From an uncultured Bacteroides sp. (lineage in GTDB: Bacteria > Bacteroidota > Bacteroidia > Bacteroidales > Bacteroidaceae), in NCBI GenBank assembly GCA_947038155.1, contig CAMQVH010000003.1, positions 62,001 to 126,000 of the forward strand: a stretch of 64,000 nt of DNA. The letters run 5' to 3'. Positions 17,619 to 26,580 of this stretch are shown here, piece after piece (positions within the stretch are counted from its first letter, which is position 1; each line of letters opens with the position of its first letter). The notes under the pieces are model-generated. The model was not told where the DNA came from. It searched no databases and worked only from the letters and a program-made list of their open reading frames with translations. Both the position numbers and the translations under genes were made by a program.

Positions 17619-20027
17619 ATGAAAACACTAAAGTATGCATGGCGTTTCCTTGTGCGCTCCAAATCATATACAGTCATTAATATTGTCGGCTTGTCATTAA
17701 GTCTGGCGTGTACAATCATACTGGTACGTTATATTCATCAGGAGGCACGAGTAAATACTCATTGCATAGATGCTGAAAATGTATATATACCGCTTCGGGA
17801 TATTGATGGGAATGTATATGCAGGTAGTGTATCAGATGGATATAGTGGAGCAGATACAGTTTTCTATTCTCCGGAAGCTGTGAAGGAAAAGGCCCGTTTT
17901 GTAACTTTCAGCAATGATAATGTTGCCATAAATGGAAAGCCGTATACCGTACAATTATTAGCGGCAGATACCGCTTTCTTTCATTTCTTCACGTATCCCC
18001 TCAGTGGTACACCAATGAAAGCTCCCAATGATGTACTTGTTACCCGCCAGTTTGCCGAGCGTGTATTTGGAAAGGAAAATCCAATTGGAGAAAAACTAAG
18101 TTATTCCGGTGGTCATCTTCTCACTGTCTGTGGTGTATTGGGAGAACCTGCATGTAAATCCTCGTTGACATTTGACATCGTTTTAAACCTCGAACTCAAG
18201 AATGGAGAAAGAGGATGGGGAAAGATGCTGGTTGAACTTATCCGTTTTATGCCGGGAGTGGATGTAGATGCCATTAACGCTATTAGTAATATTTACCGTC
18301 AGGCTGATGGCGGTTACCGTATACGTTATGATTTTATTCCTGTCAGTGAGCTTTATTGGAATAAGATATTAGCAGCAAAAGCCGATGCACCGGAAATGTG
18401 GCATTACAGCAGTCGATTTCATTTATGGGTACTGTCCTGTGTATGCCTGTTGCTCCTTTTAGCAGGTATTCTCAATTTCGTCAATATCTATTTGGTTTTT
18501 ATGCTAAAGCGTTCCAAGGAGTATGGCATCAGGAAAGTATTTGGCATGAGAGGTCGTACACTTTTTCTTCAGTTATGGACAGAGAATGTCTTGATGGTAC
18601 TCATCGCTTTATTTTTCGCATGGTTCTTTATAGAGATGTTTTCAGGATATGCCAATCGTTTGCTGGAAAGCAACGTTATGTATACAGCTTTCGATTGGCA
18701 GCTCTCTTTGGCAATATTTATATTGTTGCCACTGCTGACAACGATTTATCCTTATCTTAAATACAATTATTTGCCTCCAGTCGTGTCTATAAGTACGATT
18801 GGTACTTCACGTCAGTCAGTGAAAACACGCACCCTTTTCTTATTTGTGCAATATAGTATCACTCTTTTACTGATCATCTTATCGTTGTATTTTAGTAATC
18901 ATCTTCATTTCCTGCTGAATACACCTCCGGGTTTCAAAACCGAAGGAATTTTATATGCTGACCTAATGCCAAAGCTTCCTAACCAATGGTGGGAGGATAG
19001 CCAGGAAATACAAAATAAGCGGTGGCATGACAGAGAAGTTATGGAACAGAAGCTGAATGAATGCCCATATATTGAACACTGGTTTGCCGGAGATACTGGT
19101 CGCGAAGGCATTTTATCGGCTGGTAGCATGTCAAGTATGATAAATGATAAGGGAGGAAAGTTAAATATGGCAATGATGTGGGTAACAGTGGATTTCTTTA
19201 AGTTATATGGATTACATATAGTTGATGGTTCATTGCCCGATGAAGTAAATGGACATGCCGATTATCTGGTAGCTATGAACAAAGCGGCATTAAAAGCTTT
19301 TGGTTATACTCGTCGGGAAGATGCATTCGTCAAAGGTGAAAGTTCACTTTGGAGTTCTATATCTAATGGTAAAATAGTAGAAGGTGGATTGTCATTGATG
19401 CCTGTACAGGCTATTATTGAAGATTATTACTCTGGACATTTGACTGCTGGTAAAAAGCCGATTATATATATGATATCCAGCGCAGGAATTAATGCCCAGT
19501 GTCAAATATCCTGTGTGCCGGGAAAAGAAAAACAATTAGTTGATTATCTTAAGAAATGCAGGGAAGACATATATAACTCTAATGAGTTCGATTACCGTTG
19601 GCTAAAAGATGATATTAGGGTACTGTATCAGGACGACCGCCGCATTGCAACTGTCTTCACCCTTTTTGCTACTATCTCTATATTTGTTTCCGCTTTGGGA
19701 TTATTTGGTCTTTCGTTATTTGATATCCGCCAGCGATATCGGGAAGTAGCCATCCGGAAAGTGAATGGTGCCCGGCTCAGGAATCTTTATTCCATCCTGT
19801 TCCGCAAATATATATGGATTATAGGCGGTGCAACATTACTTACGATGCCATTATCATACTATCTGATATACATATATACATCAGATTTTGTGGTCAAAAC
19901 TCCGGTAAGCATTTCTATCTTTGTGATAGCTTTGTTGGTTGTCGTAGCTATTTCCGCAGGTACATTGTTCTGGCAAGTGAATAAGGCGGCACGAATTAAT
20001 CCTGCGGAGATTATAAAGACGGAATAA
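17619..20027 (+). CDS. FtsX/MacB-type ABC transporter permease
   Basis: The ATG at 17619 gives MKTLKYAWRFLVRSKSYTVINIVGLSLSLACTIILVRYIHQE, the standard start of Bacteroides FtsX-type permeases; the open frame reaches 58 codons further up but that stretch is not conserved-looking and holds the hairpin. The 802-residue protein has an N-terminal membrane helix, a MacB-like periplasmic domain, a first FtsX block with KEYGIRKVFGMRGRTLFLQLW (about residues 300-420), a second periplasmic domain and a second FtsX block with REVAIRKVNGARLRNLYSILF. Such permeases pair with an ATPase for export or mechanotransmission; no ATPase gene is adjacent, so it would borrow a partner. A direct RG-II role is not evident. 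Confidence 0.85.
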   Translation: MKTLKYAWRFLVRSKSYTVINIVGLSLSLACTIILVRYIHQEARVNTHCIDAENVYIPLRDIDGNVYAGSVSDGYSGADTVFYSPEAVKEKARFVTFSNDNVAINGKPYTVQLLAADTAFFHFFTYPLSGTPMKAPNDVLVTRQFAERVFGKENPIGEKLSYSGGHLLTVCGVLGEPACKSSLTFDIVLNLELKNGERGWGKMLVELIRFMPGVDVDAINAISNIYRQADGGYRIRYDFIPVSELYWNKILAAKADAPEMWHYSSRFHLWVLSCVCLLLLLAGILNFVNIYLVFMLKRSKEYGIRKVFGMRGRTLFLQLWTENVLMVLIALFFAWFFIEMFSGYANRLLESNVMYTAFDWQLSLAIFILLPLLTTIYPYLKYNYLPPVVSISTIGTSRQSVKTRTLFLFVQYSITLLLIILSLYFSNHLHFLLNTPPGFKTEGILYADLMPKLPNQWWEDSQEIQNKRWHDREVMEQKLNECPYIEHWFAGDTGREGILSAGSMSSMINDKGGKLNMAMMWVTVDFFKLYGLHIVDGSLPDEVNGHADYLVAMNKAALKAFGYTRREDAFVKGESSLWSSISNGKIVEGGLSLMPVQAIIEDYYSGHLTAGKKPIIYMISSAGINAQCQISCVPGKEKQLVDYLKKCREDIYNSNEFDYRWLKDDIRVLYQDDRRIATVFTLFATISIFVSALGLFGLSLFDIRQRYREVAIRKVNGARLRNLYSILFRKYIWIIGGATLLTMPLSYYLIYIYTSDFVVKTPVSISIFVIALLVVVAISAGTLFWQVNKAARINPAEIIKTE

Positions 20028-20143
20028 ATCTGAATGGATGTATGAAAGAAGCATGGAGGACTTGACAAACCGCTTTTAATGTTGTATCTTTGTAAGTGAA
20101 AACCGGAAGTAAATGTCGATAACATTGATAATATAGACGAAAA

Positions 20144-20200
20144 ATGAGCAATAATAAGTATAATATAATAACAGTTTGCAGGCATTCCCACTCCGGGTAA
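20144..20200 (+). CDS. Possible 18-residue peptide inside the small transcript
   Basis: ATG at 20144 to TAA at 20198-20200 encodes MSNNKYNIITVCRHSHSG. Its stop lies in the 3' arm of the small hairpin, an arrangement seen in translation-dependent attenuators. The peptide is too short to judge by composition, and no clear ribosome-binding site is visible, as is common in Bacteroides. Confidence 0.25.
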   Translation: MSNNKYNIITVCRHSHSG

Positions 20201-20227
20201 TGCTTGTTGGATAGTCTGACACAAGCT

Positions 20228-20265
20228 AAGGGCTGCGATTCTTTATGGGAATTGCAGCCCTTTTT
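20228..20265 (+). terminator. Intrinsic terminator of the small transcript
   Basis: AAGGGCTGC at 20228-20236 pairs with GCAGCCCTT at 20254-20262, with a further GATTC/GGAAT pairing inside, followed by TTT. The following 20266-20509 holds no gene or clear signal; it is AT-rich up to the end of the convergent GNAT gene. Confidence 0.85.
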
Positions 20266-20509
20266 GTTGCTTAAAATTAATATTCCTTGCGGGAATAACG
20301 AAATCCTAGTTTATAATAAACTTGGGGGACGTTTATAATAAACGATGAAAGAATTTATTAATAAATGACTGGAAGTTACTGTATCATTAGTCAATGTCTT
20401 TCGTATAGATGTTGGTGCTGATTTTGAAAAGTTCTGTATCTTCTAAGTGAATCGATAAATTATTGATACATTACTCCCTTTCTCTTTTTATGTCATTGCA
20501 CTGAATACC

Positions 20510-21055
20510 TTACGATGAATGCTTTCTTAAATCTATGTGATACAACACGTGTCTATGTAACGGATGCTCAGCCGGAACAAGCGGATGACCAAATTCTCTA
20601 ACCCGTTCCATCCCTATTTTCTGCATCACCCTTTCCGAACGTTGGTTGGGAAGAGAAGTAAACGAGAACAATTCTTTGATATCTAAACTCTTACGAGCAT
20701 ACTCCAAACAAGCGGTTGCTGCTTCCGGAGCATAACCACGTCCCCAATATTCGTGCGCCAATCGCCAGCCGATTTCTATACCCGGAGCAAAATCAACGTC
20801 AAATGTGATCTGATGCAGTCCGGTATATCCCATAAAAGCATGATCTTCTTTACGTTCTACAGCATACAAGCCAAAGCCACAGGTCTGAAACTCATTTTGG
20901 ATACGGTGATAAAAAGCAAGTGATTCTTCCGGAGTCAGCGGATGGAGAAAAAATTCCATAACATGAGGGTCGGCGTTCATGCGGGCAAAAGCCGGAATAT
21001 CTTCTTCCTTCCAATCGCGGAGAATTAAACGGGATGTTTCTATGTAAGTCTGCAT
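20510..21055 (-). CDS. GNAT-family N-acetyltransferase (RimJ/RimL-like)
   Basis: The 181-residue cytoplasmic protein opens with IETSRLILRDWKEEDIPAF, the typical start of RimJ/RimL-type GNAT enzymes, and has the acetyl-CoA-binding motif around WRLAHEYWGRGYAPEAATACLEYA, followed by SERVMQKIGMERV. It would transfer acetyl from acetyl-CoA to an amine, on a protein N-terminus or small molecule; the substrate is unknown. It lies 39 bp downstream of the PAS-domain kinase on the same strand and is probably cotranscribed. There is no evident link to pectin use. Confidence 0.85.
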   Translation of the reverse strand: MQTYIETSRLILRDWKEEDIPAFARMNADPHVMEFFLHPLTPEESLAFYHRIQNEFQTCGFGLYAVERKEDHAFMGYTGLHQITFDVDFAPGIEIGWRLAHEYWGRGYAPEAATACLEYARKSLDIKELFSFTSLPNQRSERVMQKIGMERVREFGHPLVPAEHPLHRHVLYHIDLRKHSS

Positions 21056-21094
21056 AATAATGGTAATAAATGAAGTGCAAAGATATACCTTTTT

Positions 21095-23527
21095 TCACTC
21101 ATTTGTGTGGTAAGGAAGTGTAAACCAAAAACAGGAGCCTGCTCCTTCAGTTGAATCTACCCCGATTTCTCCTTCCATCTGTGTAATGATGCTTTTACAG
21201 ATAGAAAGTCCCAGTCCCGTTCCCTGGACAAAATTGTTCAGTTTTACAAAACGTTCGAATACGCTGTTTATCTTGCTGGCAGGGATTCCAACGCCTGTAT
21301 CGCGCACATAGAACCTTATTTTCTGAGAAGATATCTGTTCGTATCCCAAAGCGATAGTCCCCTCATGGGTGAACTTTAGTGCATTATTTATAAAGTTAGT
21401 GATCACCTGCATAAACCGGTTCTTATCTGTATAGATATGGCATTCGGGGATTTGTTTTTCAAAAAGGAGCTTGATATTTCCTTTCACTTTCATACCAGTG
21501 GACTTGATAATTTCAGAGCAGACCTCATTTACATCCAAGTCGGCATATACAAAGTTGAATGTTCCTGCCTCTATCTTCGCAAGATCGAGAATGTCAGATA
21601 TCAGTCGCAAGAGAAGGTCATTATTATCCTGTACAATCTTGATATAGTCCTGACATTCTTCCTTGCTTTCGGTTTCTGCCAACAGGCTGGAAAAGCCGAC
21701 AATCGCATTCAGCGGAGTACGGATTTCGTGACTCATATTAGCCAGAAAAGCTGATTTCAGACGGTCCAGTTCTTCCGCTTTATCACGGGCGATAATCAGT
21801 TTCTGTTCAGTCTCTTTCAGAGTGGTAATATCATAATTGATACACAGCATTTCGATAATGCCTTCCTCCGGACGATAATCTCTGACCATAACATTGATAC
21901 TGGTCCATGTATATTTCCCGTTCTCTCTGCTAACACGGACTTCTTTCCGCAAACTGGTAGCTTTCCCTTCTTTGACTCCTCGGACAAAACTCTTCAGAAC
22001 CGCCTGATCTTCAGGATGTACATGTGAGTATACTCCAATTACTTCAGTCATAGGAGTCCCTTCTTTTTCACCTAAATTCCGATACCATGTATCTTGGGCA
22101 TAGCCATCCCTGGTCAGTACATTGAAGTGTGCAAACCCCACATTGGCATAATCACCAATCAGGAGAAACAGATTCTCAAATTCTTGTATCTTGGTGTATG
22201 CATTGGTGGTTTCTGTTGTATCTATATTGATAAACAGATAGTTGATGAACTGATTCTGAGAGTCATAAAGCGTAGTTACTTTCGTAGTGAGGTTAATGAC
22301 TCCTTTCCGTTGAGTTTCTATATATTTATTTATTTTGGAGAAATCATAATTGATTGAAAAGTCTACATCATTCCGCGCCCTTAGCTTCTCTTTTATTTCT
22401 TGCGGAATATTGGGATTGTCAAACAGATTGATCCCCAAGACCTCATTTTTATCAGTTAAGCCGAATATTTCCAGTTCTTTATCATTGATATCAATCAGAT
22501 AACCGTCTTTATCGTAAAGTTCGATACCAGCCGGCAGATTCTTATAGATATTACGGAGAATCTTTTCTCTATGATCCAGTGCCAGTCGGTCTTCCTTCGC
22601 TTGAAGTTCGGACTTGCGCAGTTCTATGCATATACTGATAATGTTTGCCAATGAAGAAAACCACTGAAGATCTACATTACTCCAACTGCGATAAGCCTTC
22701 ACCATATCAATGCCCATATATCCCCATATTTTGTCTTTGGATATGAGCGGAACTGCCATTAGTGACTTAATATTCTGTGATTCGAGCAGCTTGCGGTATT
22801 CCTGAGCCTCTTGGGGCATATCGTCCAAAGTATTCAGAATAATGGACTTCCTGTTTGAAATCTGCCTGTTCCACCAAAAAGATTCATCCCAAAGTATATC
22901 CTGCAGATTATCCCGCTCTTCGGATACCCCTTCCGCCGTAGCTTCATACATGCAATTCTGAACCCTTTTCTTTCTGTCTATTTCGACGATATAGGTACGG
23001 TCTCCTCCGAACTGTTTAAGCAGGTCACCTAATATTTGATTGATTATCTCTGCGATATTATCGGATTGCAGAAAAGCGAGCAATGAATAGGAGATGCTGT
23101 TTTGCTGATAAAGCAGACTGTTTACATGAAAGAAGTCGATGTTTCCGCATCTGTTTTCCGCAGGTTTGTCCACGTATTGCAAATAACCGAATATGTCTCT
23201 GTATCCTTCTTTATCAGGTTTTCTGAAACTGATCTTGGAATATACCCATATTTCTCCGTTTTTAGCTTGGATAGGGAACATTTGCTCATAAGTTTCAAGA
23301 TTTGAATGAGAGATAAATTCGTTTCTGAGACGCGTGCGGTGATCTTCGCGTATCCTGTGATGAAACTCTTGAAAGCTGATCCGATGGCTTTCAAGTCCTA
23401 ACAGATCAACGATAAAATCAGAGCAAATATACTGTTGATTTTTTACATCAGACTCCCACCATCCCATTTTCGCCATTTGAGTAATTTGTTGAAATCGTTC
23501 ACAGTCCAAATTCAATTGCCCTTCCAT
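21095..23527 (-). CDS. PAS/GAF sensor histidine kinase, no receiver domain
   Basis: The 810-residue protein has no obvious membrane helix. In order it shows a PAS domain (about residues 5-115), a GAF domain (about 150-310, with [21 protein letters not shown]), two more PAS domains (about 330-440 and 445-570), the HisKA H-box [19 protein letters not shown] near residue 597, and a HATPase_c domain with NALKFT, DTGVGIP and [10 protein letters not shown]. It ends right after the ATPase, so it needs a separate response regulator. It looks like a soluble multi-input sensor. Its gene sits between RG-II operons on the opposite strand, and a -7 box lies upstream. Confidence 0.9.
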   Translation of the reverse strand: MEGQLNLDCERFQQITQMAKMGWWESDVKNQQYICSDFIVDLLGLESHRISFQEFHHRIREDHRTRLRNEFISHSNLETYEQMFPIQAKNGEIWVYSKISFRKPDKEGYRDIFGYLQYVDKPAENRCGNIDFFHVNSLLYQQNSISYSLLAFLQSDNIAEIINQILGDLLKQFGGDRTYIVEIDRKKRVQNCMYEATAEGVSEERDNLQDILWDESFWWNRQISNRKSIILNTLDDMPQEAQEYRKLLESQNIKSLMAVPLISKDKIWGYMGIDMVKAYRSWSNVDLQWFSSLANIISICIELRKSELQAKEDRLALDHREKILRNIYKNLPAGIELYDKDGYLIDINDKELEIFGLTDKNEVLGINLFDNPNIPQEIKEKLRARNDVDFSINYDFSKINKYIETQRKGVINLTTKVTTLYDSQNQFINYLFINIDTTETTNAYTKIQEFENLFLLIGDYANVGFAHFNVLTRDGYAQDTWYRNLGEKEGTPMTEVIGVYSHVHPEDQAVLKSFVRGVKEGKATSLRKEVRVSRENGKYTWTSINVMVRDYRPEEGIIEMLCINYDITTLKETEQKLIIARDKAEELDRLKSAFLANMSHEIRTPLNAIVGFSSLLAETESKEECQDYIKIVQDNNDLLLRLISDILDLAKIEAGTFNFVYADLDVNEVCSEIIKSTGMKVKGNIKLLFEKQIPECHIYTDKNRFMQVITNFINNALKFTHEGTIALGYEQISSQKIRFYVRDTGVGIPASKINSVFERFVKLNNFVQGTGLGLSICKSIITQMEGEIGVDSTEGAGSCFWFTLPYHTNE

Positions 23528-23572
23528 ATTGTTTGCTCTTGTTTTCTTTTTTTATTATAGAATACTGTCCGG

Positions 23573-23580
23573 CAAATATA
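23573..23580 (-). promoter_or_regulatory. -7 element for the PAS/GAF kinase gene
   Basis: On the minus strand this reads TATATTTG, a perfect Bacteroides -7 box, 46 bp before the kinase start codon. No clear TTTG is found at the -33 position. Confidence 0.45.
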
Positions 23581-23689
23581 GATATTATTTTAAAGAATAA
23601 AGGGGATTACAGATGTTTTGGATGAATAATGTGGTAATATGGTATCAAAAAATGGAAGAGTGGATAAATGAGTACAAACAAGGACTTAC

Positions 23690-23716
23690 TTCGTCTTTCT
23701 TTTATAAAAGGACGAA
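23690..23716 (+). promoter_or_regulatory. Dyad before the GH138 gene
   Basis: A perfect 12-bp palindrome, CTTTTATAAAAG (23699-23710), is flanked by TTCGTC (23690-23695) and GACGAA (23711-23716), so the dyad extends with a 3-nt asymmetry. It ends 30 bp before the GH138 start and may be an operator or leader hairpin. Confidence 0.4.
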
Positions 23717-23746
23717 ATTATACATTTTATAATATACATCAGAAGA

Positions 23747-26446
23747 ATGAAAAATACCAAATTGTTCATGTTTGCGGCATGCACCCTTTTCTTAGCTGCG
23801 TGTGGTAAGCAAACCGTAAAAATAATGACTCCGCCGGATGCGTCAAACCGTATTCTGTTCAGTGCGGAACAGTTACAGACTACCTTGGATAAAGCCGGTT
23901 ATCAGGTAATGATGCAACAAGGGGATACCACATTCTCCGATCCTGAAATAAAGACGATTCTGCTGACGGAAGTGAATGATACGACGCTTAAGAAAGAAGG
24001 CTTTCATATTACGACTACCGGCAATCTGACAAGAGTAAGCGGCAGAGACGGAAGCGGAGTGATCTACGGAAGTCGCGAACTGATAGACCGTGTGAACGAC
24101 TCTGATGGCAAGCTTGACTTTCCGGAAGAGTTGAAAGATGGTCCGGAAATGGTGCTCCGCGGCGCTTGTGTCGGTCTGCAGAAGATGACTTACCTGCCGG
24201 GACACGGTGTATATGAGTATCCGTATACTCCGGAAAGTTTCCCTTGGTTTTATGATAAGGAACAATGGATTAAATATCTCGATATGCTGGTAGCCAACCG
24301 CATGAATTCCCTGTATCTCTGGAATGGTCATCCGTTTGCATCGTTGGTCAAACTGGAAGATTATCCGTTTGCGCTGGAAGTAGACGAAGAGACGTTCAAG
24401 AAGAATGAAGAGATGTTTTCTTTCCTTACGGAAGAAGCGGACAAGCGTGGTATCTTCGTGATACAGATGTTCTACAATATCATCCTTTCCAAACCATTTG
24501 CAGAGCATTATGGACTGAAAACGCAGGACCGTAACCGTCCCATCACCCCTCTGATTGCAGACTATACCCGTAAAAGTATTGCCGCATTTATAGAGAAATA
24601 TCCGAATGTGGGACTGCTGGTTTGCCTGGGAGAAGCCATGTGTACGGTAGAAGATGATGTGGAATGGTTCACAAAGACCATCATTCCGGGTGTAAAAGAC
24701 GGATTACAGGCATTGGGACGTACCGACGAACCGCCTCTTTTGCTGCGCGCACACGATACGGACTGCAAACTGGTAATGGATGCGGCATTGCCGATATATA
24801 AGAATCTTTATACGATGCATAAGTATAATGGTGAATCACTGACAACTTACGAACCTCGTGGTCCCTGGTCGAAGATTCATACGGATTTGAGCTCTTTAGG
24901 ATCTATTCATATCAGTAATGTACATATCCTGGCAAATCTGGAACCATTCCGTTGGGGCTCTCCGGACTTCGTACAGAAGGCGGTACAAGCGATGCACAAC
25001 GTGCACGGTGCCAATGCACTGCACCTTTATCCGCAGGCTTCGTACTGGGATTGGCCGTATACAGCCGATAAACTGCCGAATGGCGAACGGGAATTCCAAC
25101 TGGACCGCGACTGGATCTGGTATCAGACCTGGGGACGTTATGCATGGAACAGCCACCGGGATCGTGCTGACGAGATCGGTTACTGGAATCATCAACTGGG
25201 ACAGTTCTACGGAACATCCGACGAGAATGCAGGCAATATTCGCATTGCTTATGAAGAAAGCGGGGAAATTGCTCCGAAGTTATTACGCCGTTTTGGTATC
25301 ACGGAAGGAAACCGTCAGACGTTATTGTTGGGGATGTTTATGAGCCAGCTTGTCAATCCGTACAAATATACCATCTATCCGGGATTCTATGAAAGCTGCG
25401 GACCGGAGGGCGAAAAGCTGATCGAATTTGTAGAGAAAGAATGGAAGAATCAGCCTCATGTAGGTGAGATGCCGCTTGATATTGTCGCTCAAGTGATTGA
25501 ACACGGTGATAAGGCAATAGCAGCGATTGACAAGGCAGCCGGTTCCATCTCCTCCAACAAAGAAGAATTCGCACGTTTGCAGAATGATATGCATTGTTAC
25601 CGTGAGTTTGCCTATGCGTTTAATCTGAAAGTGAAAGCTGCGAAACTGGTATTGGACTATCAGTGGGGAAAAGACATGAAAAATCTGGAAGAAGCCATCC
25701 CTCTGATGGAACAAAGTCTGGAACATTACCGCAAACTGGTGGAACTGACAGACGAGCATTATTTATATGCCAACAGTATGCAGACTGCCCAGCGCCGTAT
25801 TCCTATCGGCGGGGACGATGGTCATAATAAGACATGGAAAGAACTGCTGGTACACTACGAAAAAGAATTGGAGAACTTCAAGGCGAACCTTGCCATGCTG
25901 AAAGAAAAGCAAAATGGCAATGCGGTGACTGAAACGGTAGAGATCGCTGCCTGGGCTCCTGCGGATGTGAACTTAATATCGAATTATCCGACAGTGAAAC
26001 TAAATGAAGGAACTTCCTTGTTCACGGATCTTCCGGGCAAAATAGAAGCAATAGCTCCTGAACTGAACGGAATGAAAGCGTTCCGCTTTAATGGAAATGA
26101 ACAACGGGAAAAAGGAACAAGCATTACTTTTGAAACAAATGCTCCGGTGAAACTATTAGTAGCCTACTTTAAAGACGACCAGAAGAAGTATGCCAAAGCT
26201 CCGAAGCTGGAGATTGATGCATCTGCCAACGATTACGGTCAGGCGGAACCTGTACTGACCAATGCAATCCATATCAATGGAATGCCATTAGCGAATGTAC
26301 ACACATATAGCTTTCCGGCAGGAAAACATACGTTGATGTTGCCCAAAGGCTACCTTCAAGTTCTTGGATTTACGGCTGCGGATATGAAAACTCGTAATGC
26401 CGGACTTGCCGGAGACGAAGAAACGATGGACTGGATGTTTTACTAA
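23747..26446 (+). CDS. GH138 alpha-D-galacturonidase-like lipoprotein
   Basis: The 899-residue lipoprotein (LFLAAC, Cys19) starts with a GH67N/GH20b-like domain (about residues 25-130, ending in VSGRDGSGVIYGSREL), then a TIM-barrel catalytic region (about 135-480: SLYLWNGHPF, IFVIQMFYNI, VGLLVCLGEAMC, LHLYPQASYWDWP) and a helical C-terminal part with a final beta domain. Length and position match the founding member of GH138, the enzyme that removes alpha-linked galacturonate from RG-II chain A (BT0997 by memory). The Glu in CLGEAM is a plausible catalytic acid but is not proven here. The gene is followed by a 134-bp gap holding a tandem dyad array and then by GH137-GH2. Confidence 0.82.
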   Translation: MKNTKLFMFAACTLFLAACGKQTVKIMTPPDASNRILFSAEQLQTTLDKAGYQVMMQQGDTTFSDPEIKTILLTEVNDTTLKKEGFHITTTGNLTRVSGRDGSGVIYGSRELIDRVNDSDGKLDFPEELKDGPEMVLRGACVGLQKMTYLPGHGVYEYPYTPESFPWFYDKEQWIKYLDMLVANRMNSLYLWNGHPFASLVKLEDYPFALEVDEETFKKNEEMFSFLTEEADKRGIFVIQMFYNIILSKPFAEHYGLKTQDRNRPITPLIADYTRKSIAAFIEKYPNVGLLVCLGEAMCTVEDDVEWFTKTIIPGVKDGLQALGRTDEPPLLLRAHDTDCKLVMDAALPIYKNLYTMHKYNGESLTTYEPRGPWSKIHTDLSSLGSIHISNVHILANLEPFRWGSPDFVQKAVQAMHNVHGANALHLYPQASYWDWPYTADKLPNGEREFQLDRDWIWYQTWGRYAWNSHRDRADEIGYWNHQLGQFYGTSDENAGNIRIAYEESGEIAPKLLRRFGITEGNRQTLLLGMFMSQLVNPYKYTIYPGFYESCGPEGEKLIEFVEKEWKNQPHVGEMPLDIVAQVIEHGDKAIAAIDKAAGSISSNKEEFARLQNDMHCYREFAYAFNLKVKAAKLVLDYQWGKDMKNLEEAIPLMEQSLEHYRKLVELTDEHYLYANSMQTAQRRIPIGGDDGHNKTWKELLVHYEKELENFKANLAMLKEKQNGNAVTETVEIAAWAPADVNLISNYPTVKLNEGTSLFTDLPGKIEAIAPELNGMKAFRFNGNEQREKGTSITFETNAPVKLLVAYFKDDQKKYAKAPKLEIDASANDYGQAEPVLTNAIHINGMPLANVHTYSFPAGKHTLMLPKGYLQVLGFTAADMKTRNAGLAGDEETMDWMFY

Positions 26447-26462
26447 TGAACAATTGCTGTAA

Positions 26463-26566
26463 GCCGCTATTTAGTTTCAAAGCTTGAAACTATTGGTTTC
26501 TCTCTTTGAAACTATTAGTTTCATGCCTTGAAACCATTTGTTCCAAAGCTTGAAACAAATAGCGGC
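26463..26566. repeat. Four-unit 22-bp dyad array with inverted ends
   Basis: GTTTC-n5-TTGAAAC occurs at 26474, 26496, 26518 and 26540 (the last with one change), exactly 22 bp apart. The array is closed by a perfect inverted repeat, GCCGCTATTT at 26463-26472 and AAATAGCGGC at 26557-26566. It ends 14 bp before the first ATG of the GH137-GH2 gene, leaving no room for a promoter after it. It could fold as RNA or bind a regulator cooperatively on one DNA face. Confidence 0.85.
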
Positions 26567-26580
26567 AACTCAACAAAAAG

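Larger units (their letters stand above)
20061..20265 (+). ncRNA. Candidate small RNA or orphan leader with promoter and terminator
   Basis: A promoter is visible: CTTG at 20061-20064, 20-bp spacer, perfect -7 box TATCTTTG at 20085-20092, predicting a start near 20099. A strong terminator ends at about 20265, so the transcript would be about 165 nt. It contains a hairpin with arms GCATT/AATGC and CCC/GGG (20183-20203) and an 18-codon open frame. No gene follows on this strand. It may be an sRNA, a peptide gene, or a leader that lost its downstream gene. Confidence 0.5.

Noticed and set aside
26463-26566. Possible CRISPR array
   Set aside because: Units are palindromes of 17 bp with 5-bp gaps; there are no 30-bp spacers and no cas genes.
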